From Acidovorax sp. KKS102 (lineage in GTDB: Bacteria > Pseudomonadota > Gammaproteobacteria > Burkholderiales > Burkholderiaceae_C): a DNA stretch of 64,000 nucleotides. The position numbers were made by a program, and so were the translations under genes. Numbering within the stretch: the first letter of the stretch is position 1; the number at the start of each line of letters is the position of its first letter. Positions 1-6,257 of this stretch are shown here, one piece after another. Location: assembly GCF_000302535.1 (NCBI RefSeq), contig NC_018708.1:3286001-3350000 (forward strand). Reading direction: 5' to 3'. The notes under the pieces were generated by a model. It searched no databases and was not told the DNA's origin. It worked only from the letters and a program-made list of their open reading frames with translations.

Positions 1-1
1 C

Positions 2-166
2 ATGGAACACGACGAGCCTTACATGGCCCATGTGGCGGCGGGCAAGGCCGGCGACATCGTGTGGCACTTCAACCGCGCAGGCAGCTTTGACTTTGCCTGC
101 CTCATCCCCGGCCATTACCAGGCCGGCATGACCGGCACCATCACCGTGCTGCCCCGCCATCCATAA
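2..166 (+). CDS. Cupredoxin-domain copper protein, C-terminal fragment
   Basis: This is the last 54 codons of a gene that begins before the window; the frame is open from base 2 to the TAA at 164-166. The peptide ends in a type 1 copper motif, with Cys in DFACLIPGH, then His and a Met in YQAGM, the C-x4-H-x4-M spacing of plastocyanin/azurin-like domains. An upstream His would be the fourth ligand. The two genes that follow are also metal-handling types, so a periplasmic copper-binding or electron-transfer role is likely. The ATG at base 2 may be an internal Met, so the true start and full length are unknown. Confidence 0.75.
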   Translation: MEHDEPYMAHVAAGKAGDIVWHFNRAGSFDFACLIPGHYQAGMTGTITVLPRHP

Positions 167-182
167 CGCCAGGAGAAACACC

Positions 183-731
183 ATGACCCTACAACGCCCT
201 CGGGCTGCATCCGCATCCATGACCGCGCTCCCCAGCCCTGCCCGCCGCCAATGGCTGGCCACCACTCTGCCTCTGCTGGGCGCGGGGTTGGCCGTCGCTT
301 TGCTGCCGGTTGGGTCCCGCGCCGCCACCAACACGCCCACACCGCTGGAAGTGTGGAAAGACCCCAACTGCGGCTGCTGCCAGGACTGGGTGGACCACAT
401 GCAAGCCAACGGCTTTGCGGTGAAGGTGCATGCCACCGGCAACAACGCCGTGCGTGCCCGCCTGGGACTGCCGCCAAAACTGGGTTCGTGCCACACCGCG
501 CTGGTGGGCGGCTACCTGGTGGAAGGCCACGTGCCCGCCAGCGATGTGCGCAAGCTGCTGCATCAAAAGCCCAAGGCCCTGGGCCTGGCCGTGCCGGGCA
601 TGCCCGTGGGATCGCCAGGCATGGACGGCGCCGTGTATGGCGACCGGCGCGACCCGTACGACGTGCTGCTGGTGGCCCACGACGGCAGCACGCGCATCTT
701 CAACAGCTACAACAAAAAGGCATCCACATGA
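183..731 (+). CDS. DUF411 periplasmic metal-binding protein
   Basis: A 182-residue protein with an N-terminal export signal: an ArgArg pair at 21-22 (RRQWLA) before a hydrophobic stretch at about 28-44, which looks Tat-like. The mature part starts with the DUF411 signature KDPNCGCCQDW (Cys63, Cys65, Cys66), followed by Cys103-His104 and His116. DUF411 proteins usually sit in copper or heavy-metal resistance clusters and are thought to bind metal in the periplasm; no enzymatic role is established. The gene starts 16 bp after the cupredoxin stop, with AGGAG just upstream of the ATG. Its TGA overlaps the next ATG, so the two are probably translationally coupled. Confidence 0.85.
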   Translation: MTLQRPRAASASMTALPSPARRQWLATTLPLLGAGLAVALLPVGSRAATNTPTPLEVWKDPNCGCCQDWVDHMQANGFAVKVHATGNNAVRARLGLPPKLGSCHTALVGGYLVEGHVPASDVRKLLHQKPKALGLAVPGMPVGSPGMDGAVYGDRRDPYDVLLVAHDGSTRIFNSYNKKAST

Positions 732-1099
732 CCCAGCACTTCTTCTCCATCCCGCTGGCTGCCGCCCTGCTCGTCCTGGTTGCAGGGCCCGCCCTGGCGC
801 AGGCGCCCGCAGGGGCTGCCGCAGACAGCCACAGCAGCCACCACCCCGCCGCCACCGCACCGTCCGCGCCACCGGCGGATCTGAGCGAAGGCGAAATCAC
901 CCGCTGGGACCCGCGCACCCTGCGCCTGACCCTCAAACACGGCGAGATCAAGAACCTGGAGATGCCGCCCATGACCATGGTGTTCCGCGTGGCGGACGCC
1001 GGCGTGGTGGGCGACCTGAAACCCGGCGACAAGGTGCGCTTTCGGGCCGAACAGGTCAGCGGTGCCTACCACGTCCAACGGATCGAGAAAGCGCCCTGA
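728..1099 (+). CDS. CusF-like periplasmic copper-binding protein
   Basis: A 123-residue protein with a signal peptide (cleavage probably after ALAQA), a His-rich linker (HSSHH), then a small beta-barrel domain of the CusF type. The CusF metal site is recognisable: a His in LTLKHGE, then MPPMTM, equivalent to WPEMTM of E. coli CusF. The Trp that shields Cu(I) in CusF is replaced by Met, so the site could be all-Met/His. The ATG at 728 overlaps the preceding TGA (ATGA). A longer in-frame extension exists upstream but runs antiparallel to sense in the DUF411 gene and is not credible. The likely role is Cu(I)/Ag(I) chaperoning in the periplasm. Confidence 0.8.
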   Translation: MTQHFFSIPLAAALLVLVAGPALAQAPAGAAADSHSSHHPAATAPSAPPADLSEGEITRWDPRTLRLTLKHGEIKNLEMPPMTMVFRVADAGVVGDLKPGDKVRFRAEQVSGAYHVQRIEKAP

Positions 1100-1176
1100 C
1101 GCGGCTCCACGTGCAGCGCCAGGGCCCTGATGCTGCGCAACTGTCGCCCGGCCCCAGGGCACCATAATCACCAGCC

Positions 1177-2187
1177 ATGAGTTCTCCACACGCAATGGCT
1201 GGCGACGCTGGCAGCATCACCCGCGTGGCCGGCATCGAGGTCGGCCACTTCACCGAAACCCGCCGCCCCACGGGCTGCACCGTCATCATCACCCGCGAGG
1301 GCGCTGTGGCCGGGGTGGATGTGCGCGGTGCCGCACCCGGTACGCGCGAGACGGATTTGCTCCACCCCTCCAACCTGGTGGACAAGGTGCACGCCATCAT
1401 GCTCGCAGGCGGCAGCGCCTGGGGGCTGGATGCCGCCACCGGCGCCGTGCGCTGGCTGGAAGAGCGCGGCGTGGGTTTCGACGTGGCCGTGGGCCGCCTG
1501 CCCATCGTGCCCGCCGCCGTGCTGTTCGACCTGCTGGTGGGCGACATGCGCGTGCGCCCCGATGCCGCGGCAGGCTACGCGGCGTGCGAGGCCGCCTCCA
1601 CCGCAGACCCGGCCGAAGGTAACGTGGGCGCGGGCACCGGTGCGGCGCTGGGCAAGATCTTCGGCATTCAGCGTGCGATGAAGGGTGGCATCGGTACCGC
1701 CTCCGTCACCGTGGACGGCATCACGGTAGGTGCCCTCATCGCCTGCAATGCGCTGGGCGACGTGATCGACCCCGACACCGCGCAAGTGATTGCCGGGGCC
1801 CGCACCGACGACGGCCTGCGTTTGCGCGACACGCGCCGCGCCCTGCTGCGCGGCGACCCGCCCCAGCCCCTGCTGGCGGGCACCAACACCACCATCGGCG
1901 TGGTCGCCACCGACGCCGTGATCACCAAGGTGCAGGCCCACCGCCTGGCCGTGGCCGCGCACGACGGGCTGGCGCGCAGCATCAACCCCGTGCACACCAT
2001 GTCCGACGGCGACACCCTCTTCAGCCTGGGCACGGGCCGCAGCGGCAAGAGCCTGGGCATGATGGTGCTGGCCACCATGGCAGCCGAGGCCACGGCCATC
2101 GCCACGGCGCGGGCAGCACGCGCTGCGCGCGCGATCACCACAGCCGAGGGGTTGTACCTGCCATCGGCGGCGGAACTGGGCCGATAA
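1177..2187 (+). CDS. P1 family peptidase (DmpA/NylC-type N-terminal nucleophile hydrolase)
   Basis: A 336-residue protein of the P1 (DmpA/L-aminopeptidase, NylC) family. The N-terminal block TRVAGIEVGHFTE, the glycine-rich LAGGSAWGLDAATG segment and GNVGAGTGA are family hallmarks. These enzymes self-cleave before a Thr/Ser that becomes the catalytic N-terminal residue. Here the expected site is Asn237/Thr238 in AGTNTTIGVVATDA, the same Asn-Thr order as nylon-oligomer hydrolase NylC. Substrates range from D-aminopeptides to beta-peptides and amides, so specificity cannot be given. No signal peptide is seen, so it is probably cytoplasmic. It has no obvious operon partner; the next gene is convergent. 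Confidence 0.87.
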   Translation: MSSPHAMAGDAGSITRVAGIEVGHFTETRRPTGCTVIITREGAVAGVDVRGAAPGTRETDLLHPSNLVDKVHAIMLAGGSAWGLDAATGAVRWLEERGVGFDVAVGRLPIVPAAVLFDLLVGDMRVRPDAAAGYAACEAASTADPAEGNVGAGTGAALGKIFGIQRAMKGGIGTASVTVDGITVGALIACNALGDVIDPDTAQVIAGARTDDGLRLRDTRRALLRGDPPQPLLAGTNTTIGVVATDAVITKVQAHRLAVAAHDGLARSINPVHTMSDGDTLFSLGTGRSGKSLGMMVLATMAAEATAIATARAARAARAITTAEGLYLPSAAELGR

Positions 2188-2270
2188 GCTATCCACCGCA
2201 TGGGGGCGATGCGATAAGGTTCGCCGGACGCCTGCGCAGTCGCCCTGCCGCGAGCAACGCCCTGGGAGAT

Positions 2271-2801
2271 TCAACGGGCTGTGCCCGTCGCGCCCACCAG
2301 CTTGTCCATGCCCTCACGCTCCAGCCGGTAGCTGAGTCGGTCAGCCACCCGGGTCGCGCCCAGCCCCTCATAAAACGCCCGCCCGCGGTGGTTACCGGCC
2401 TTCACATTCCAGTCCATGCGGGCGCAACCCTGCTCCAGCGCATAGCGTGCGACCCATGCCATGAGCGCGTGCCCCACACCCGCGTTGCGGGCCTGCTCAC
2501 CCACATAGAGCTCTTTCACCTGGCATTGCCCGCTGCTGTGCGGGTGTGGGTCCACCAGGGAGTGCTGCAGCACGATGGCGGCCAGGCCAACCGCCCGGCC
2601 GTCTGCACGCACCGCCACCACCAGGCGCAGCGGTGAGGTCTCGGACAGCAGCCGCTCCCGCAGATGGACCCGGATTTGTTCGCGCGCGGGTGCTGGCTGC
2701 GGGTCGTCGGGCGCGCGGTAGTGGGCATGGAGTTCACACAGCAGGTCTGCCAGGGATTCGTGCTGGGCTGGGGTTACAAGCGCAATGTGCATGCGCCACA
2801 T
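2271..2801 (-). CDS. GNAT family N-acetyltransferase
   Basis: About 176 residues with the GNAT fold: an N-terminal helix pair (LADLLCELHAHY), a central CQVKELYVGEQAR strand, the acetyl-CoA loop RNAGVGHALM (Q/R-x-x-G-x-G/A) and the C-terminal NHRGRAFYEGLGA motif. It should transfer an acetyl group from acetyl-CoA to an amine; the substrate is not predictable. The given start is the longest; an ATG three codons later (MHIALV, at 2792) is equally plausible because neither has a clear ribosome site. It is convergent with the P1 peptidase, with 83 bp between the stops. Confidence 0.85.
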   Translation of the reverse strand: MWRMHIALVTPAQHESLADLLCELHAHYRAPDDPQPAPAREQIRVHLRERLLSETSPLRLVVAVRADGRAVGLAAIVLQHSLVDPHPHSSGQCQVKELYVGEQARNAGVGHALMAWVARYALEQGCARMDWNVKAGNHRGRAFYEGLGATRVADRLSYRLEREGMDKLVGATGTAR

Positions 2802-3229
2802 TTTGCAAGCTGCCTATGCTGATAAAAAAGCGCTGCGACCCCGGCCACACCGGTGCCTGGGTCGCCTTCATTGCGCGGCCGCTCCCGCGCAGCTGCGGCA
2901 GCAGATCACCCAAGGGCATGGCGCGCGCACCGAGCGATCAGGAAGACCACCTGGTCCTGCGCCTCAACGCCCTCGGCAATCTGTCGCCCGTGCTGAGGGT
3001 GTTGCAGACCAGTGCCCTGAGCCTCACCGCCCCATGCCTTGCAGATTGAACGACATGCCCAACAGGTACCGCTGCTACGAAAGTATTTCCACCGTTGGCG
3101 CTGCCGACAACCCACCGCAAGGGCGGCTGACCGCCCTATGATGCAGATGGTGGGCGGTGCCCAGGGGGCGGGGCCGTCTGCCCCACCCTCATCCCCATGG
3201 CCCCGGATCGGAACAAGGAGAGTCAACCC
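2802..3229. other. Gene-free stretch
   Basis: About 430 bp between a leftward acetyltransferase and a rightward lectin gene. No frame on either strand gives a convincing full protein. It holds the EAL-domain remnant listed separately and a short hairpin, GGGCGG-CTGA-CCGCCC, near 3122-3137. A good ribosome site for the next gene (AAGGAG, 3215-3220) lies at its right end. Confidence 0.6.
2906..3060 (-). pseudogene. Remnant of an EAL-domain (c-di-GMP phosphodiesterase) gene
   Basis: On the minus strand, 2939-2980 translates as IAEGVEAQDQVVFL, which fits the conserved EAL-domain segment AEGVExxxQxxFL near the end of c-di-GMP phosphodiesterases. The residues on either side do not continue the domain: the preceding conserved DDFG-type segment is not found in frame and the reading frame drifts. 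I read it as a decayed fragment of an EAL protein, not an expressed gene. A chance match cannot be excluded because only one motif is clear. Confidence 0.42.
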
Positions 3230-4027
3230 ATGAGAGACCATTCGTTTCAGAGCCTTGCATGGCTGCTGTGCCTGCCCTTGCTCGTGGGCACGCCGCCCGC
3301 ACTGGCGCAGGACCAGCTGGTGGATTTGCAGTCCAGCGGCGGCTACGCCTCCTACCGCCTGGCGGACGATGTGACCCAGGTGGACCTGGTGGAACAAACC
3401 CAGGGAGCGTGCCGCTTCAACCGCACCTGGGGCTATGACCTGACCAACCGCGAGCTGTGGACCAACGGTGGTTGCGGCGGTCGCTTCAAGATTACGCGGA
3501 CCTATGCCTCTGGCAACAACAGCGGCTCCAATGCCGGTGCGGCGGTAGCGGCCGTGGCCGCCATTGCAGGCATTGCCCTGTTGGCCAACCACAACCGTCA
3601 CGACGACGACCGGCGCCCCGAGTACCCTGGCTACCCCGGCCAGGGTGGCGACTGGGGGCGCGAGATCCGCGTGGATGGCCGCCTGTGCCTCGATGTGCGG
3701 GGTGGCAAGTTCCAGCCTGGCACCACCTTGCAGGTGTACGAATGCAACGGTACGGCATCCCAGCGTTTTACAGTGGGGCGCGGCGGCGAGATCCGCGTAC
3801 GCGACCTGTGCGTCGATGTGGACCGTGGCGACCCACGGGATGGCGCTCGGGTGGTGCTGTGGTCCTGCTCGGGCTCGCGCAGCCAGAGCTGGTCGACACG
3901 GGGTGGGCAGATCGTGAGCCAGCTCACCGGCAAATGCCTGGATGTGGATGCCGGCCAGGTTCGCCCCGGGGCGCACACGATGGTGTGGCCCTGCAACCGC
4001 AGCCCCAGCCAACGCTGGTGGTGGTAA
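3230..4027 (+). CDS. Secreted DUF3011 / ricin-type beta-trefoil lectin protein
   Basis: A 265-residue exported protein. It has a signal peptide ending near ALAQ (about residue 27), then a DUF3011-like domain (CRFNRTWGYD, ELWTNGGCGGRF), and a glycine/alanine hydrophobic segment (NAGAAVAAVAAIAGIALLAN) that could be a membrane anchor or glycine zipper. A C-terminal ricin-B-type beta-trefoil follows, with three Q-x-W/F-like repeats: SQRF, SQSW and SQRW. Beta-trefoils of this kind bind carbohydrate; DUF3011 has no known function. AAGGAG at 3215-3220 is well placed for this ATG. The EF-hand gene follows after 9 bp, so the two probably form a small operon of surface or periplasmic proteins. Confidence 0.86.
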   Translation: MRDHSFQSLAWLLCLPLLVGTPPALAQDQLVDLQSSGGYASYRLADDVTQVDLVEQTQGACRFNRTWGYDLTNRELWTNGGCGGRFKITRTYASGNNSGSNAGAAVAAVAAIAGIALLANHNRHDDDRRPEYPGYPGQGGDWGREIRVDGRLCLDVRGGKFQPGTTLQVYECNGTASQRFTVGRGGEIRVRDLCVDVDRGDPRDGARVVLWSCSGSRSQSWSTRGGQIVSQLTGKCLDVDAGQVRPGAHTMVWPCNRSPSQRWWW

Positions 4028-4036
4028 GGAGCCCCC

Positions 4037-4534
4037 ATGCAAAAAAATCTGCAACGGATCTCTGCAAGCGCCTGCTCCCTCGTGCTGGCAATGGCAGCCC
4101 ACACAGCCAACGCAGCCGACACGGCGGTATCGTCACCCACCACGCCACCCCGCCCTGCCAAGGCCCACAAACCGGTGACCTCAACCCTCACCCACAGGCT
4201 GCAAGCCATCTGCTCGGCAGCCGATCTCAACCACGACGGCAACGTGTCGCTGGACGAGTTTCACCAGGACATCGTGCGGGGCTGGCACAGCCTAGGGCCC
4301 GATGCAGAGGGCTACGTCCATCTATCCCACCTCAGCCAGTTGCCCCGCATCAGCAAAGGCCAGCTGAGGCGGCTGGCTGCAGCTGACAAGGATGGGGACG
4401 GAAGGCTGTCGTTCACCGAGGTGGTGCAGGCTCGCATGGCCTACTTCGAAGCGGCAGATGTGGACCAGAACGATATGCTCTCGCTGCAGGAATGCATGGC
4501 CTACGAGCGCCAGCGCAGGCGCCTGCCGCAGTAA
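4037..4534 (+). CDS. Exported EF-hand calcium-binding protein
   Basis: A 165-residue protein with a signal peptide (cleavage probably after ANA, residue 26), a short Pro/Lys-rich linker, and EF-hand loops. Loop 1 is DLNHDGNVSLDE, loop 2 DKDGDGRLSFTE and loop 3 DVDQNDMLSLQE. Loops 1 and 2 have the full Asp/Asn/Glu ligand set, while loop 3 has Asn-Asp where Gly is normal. It should bind Ca2+ outside the cytoplasm, as a sensor or stabiliser. It begins 9 bp after the lectin gene in the same direction. No enzymatic domain is visible. Confidence 0.85.
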   Translation: MQKNLQRISASACSLVLAMAAHTANAADTAVSSPTTPPRPAKAHKPVTSTLTHRLQAICSAADLNHDGNVSLDEFHQDIVRGWHSLGPDAEGYVHLSHLSQLPRISKGQLRRLAAADKDGDGRLSFTEVVQARMAYFEAADVDQNDMLSLQECMAYERQRRRLPQ

Positions 4535-4758
4535 GCGACCCGGCTGGCAACTTCAACGCCCCAGGTATTCCAGGTCGGAGCGACTCCCGGGGCGTGAAGA
4601 CAAGTGCTGATACGCGGCGCTATAGCTCCTGCCCGGATAATCCACCGGCTAGCTGATTGCGTGACAGGGCTCCGGAACGACCCTGTTGCGCTGGCGGGTC
4701 ATCCCGGTTGGCTGCCGCGCCACTTTCGCCCTGTTTTCGCCCCGTTGGTCCATCCCCC

Positions 4759-6180
4759 ATGCCCCAGGCCTTTCGCAACACCTTTCTCACCCTGCGCGAT
4801 CTGATTGTGTCGGCGGGCCCCCTCGCCTTCCTGGCGGTCGGGCTGCTGGTGCTGGCCTATTGGTGGCTCAACCCCAATCCGCCCAAGACGGTGACCGTGG
4901 CCACCGGCCCCGCCCAAAGTGCCTATGAAGAGTTTGGCAAGCGCTACCAGAAGGCACTGGCTGTCGACGGGATTGATGTGGTACTGCTGCCCAGCGAGGG
5001 CTCGTCGCACAACCTGCAGCTGCTGAGGGACGGCCAGGCTGACGTGGCCTTTGTGCAGGGCGGTACGGCTGAGCTGCAGCCCGATGACCCGGACAACCTC
5101 GTGTCCCTGGGCAGCCTGTTTGTGGAGCCGCTGTGGCTTTTCTACCGCACCGACGCAGCAGAGCGCATGCACAACGCCCCCAGGCTCGACAGCCTGAGGC
5201 AGCTGCGCGGCTGGCGGGTCAATGTGGGATCAGAGGGCAGCGGCGTTCCCACGCTGATTGAGCGCCTGTTGCAGGCCAACAAGGTAGAGCCAGGGTCGGT
5301 CAAGCTGTCGAGACTGGAGCAGACGCCTGCCACGGTGGAGTTCCTCGCGGGCCGGCTCGATGCCCTGGTATTTGCCTCGGCGCCCGAATCGCTGATGGTG
5401 CAGATGCTGCTGCAGACACCTGGTGTGCAACTGCTGGATTTTGCGCAGCACGAGGCTTACGCGCGGCGTTTTCCGTTCCTCACCCCCGTGACGCTGCCAC
5501 GCGGCGTGGTGGACCTTGCAGCCAACGTGCCCCAGCGCGATGTCCGGCTCGTGGCCACCACCACGTCCCTGCTGGCGCGCGACGGCACGCACCCCGCCTT
5601 GCTCACCCTGTTTGCCCAGAACGCCCAAAAGCTGCACAGCGGCGCAGGCTGGTTCAACCGTGCGCGTGAGTTCCCCAACACGCGCGGCAGCGAGCTGCCG
5701 ATTGCCAAGGAGGGCGACCGGGCCATGAACGAGCCGGTGCCCATGCTGCAACGCTACCTACCGTTCTGGCTGGCCAACCTAATCGAGCGCATGTGGCTGG
5801 TGCTGGGCATCTTGCTGGCCATCATGCTGCCGCTGTCGCGCATCGTCCCGCCGCTCTACCAGTTCCGGGTGCGATCACGGGTATTCCGCTGGTATGGCCG
5901 CCTGCGCGAGATCGAGAACGACCTGGAGATGGGCAAGAGCGACCCTGCAAGCCTGCTGCGCACCCTGGACAGCCTGGAAGCCCAGGCCGAAAAGGTGAGC
6001 GTGCCTTTGTCGTATGCGGACGAGCTGTATGCCCTGCGCAACCACATCCACCTGGTGCGCAAAAAGCTGCTGCGCGCGTCGGAGGGGGCTGGCGGATCGA
6101 CCGACCACAGCACCCCGGGCGAGGGGATGACTGAAAACAGCATGAAGGGAACAGGAAGCGCAGCAGGAACTGGGCATTGA
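4759..6180 (+). CDS. TAXI-family TRAP-type solute-binding protein, membrane-anchored
   Basis: A 473-residue protein. After a cytoplasmic start there is a membrane segment (about 23-37) and then the TAXI solute-binding fold, beginning TVTVATGPAQSAYEEFGKRY and including DVAFVQGG and GRLDALVFASAPE. A second membrane helix (MWLVLGILLAIMLPLSRIV, about 370-388) precedes a charged cytoplasmic tail with a short coiled-coil-like region. TAXI proteins deliver organic acids to TRAP transporters, but no TRAP permease is near. The double anchor suggests a fixed sensor or receptor rather than a free periplasmic protein. I prefer ATG 4759 because the 34 in-frame residues before it are not family-like. Confidence 0.85.
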   Translation: MPQAFRNTFLTLRDLIVSAGPLAFLAVGLLVLAYWWLNPNPPKTVTVATGPAQSAYEEFGKRYQKALAVDGIDVVLLPSEGSSHNLQLLRDGQADVAFVQGGTAELQPDDPDNLVSLGSLFVEPLWLFYRTDAAERMHNAPRLDSLRQLRGWRVNVGSEGSGVPTLIERLLQANKVEPGSVKLSRLEQTPATVEFLAGRLDALVFASAPESLMVQMLLQTPGVQLLDFAQHEAYARRFPFLTPVTLPRGVVDLAANVPQRDVRLVATTTSLLARDGTHPALLTLFAQNAQKLHSGAGWFNRAREFPNTRGSELPIAKEGDRAMNEPVPMLQRYLPFWLANLIERMWLVLGILLAIMLPLSRIVPPLYQFRVRSRVFRWYGRLREIENDLEMGKSDPASLLRTLDSLEAQAEKVSVPLSYADELYALRNHIHLVRKKLLRASEGAGGSTDHSTPGEGMTENSMKGTGSAAGTGH

Positions 6181-6257
6181 CCCAGGCTTCATTGGCCAGT
6201 GGCGCGAGGCCGCTGGCAGCACTCCAAGCGCCGCCCGCAGCGCAGGTGTCTTTCCGC

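Noticed and set aside
2906..4102. A 398-codon open frame on the minus strand across the lectin gene
   Set aside because: It runs opposite a well-supported gene with signal peptide and trefoil repeats. High GC makes such antisense frames common, and apart from the EAL-like motif at its far end it has no recognisable domain.
4535..4758. Small gene between the EF-hand and TAXI genes
   Set aside because: Open frames there are short, lack ribosome sites and have no family resemblance.
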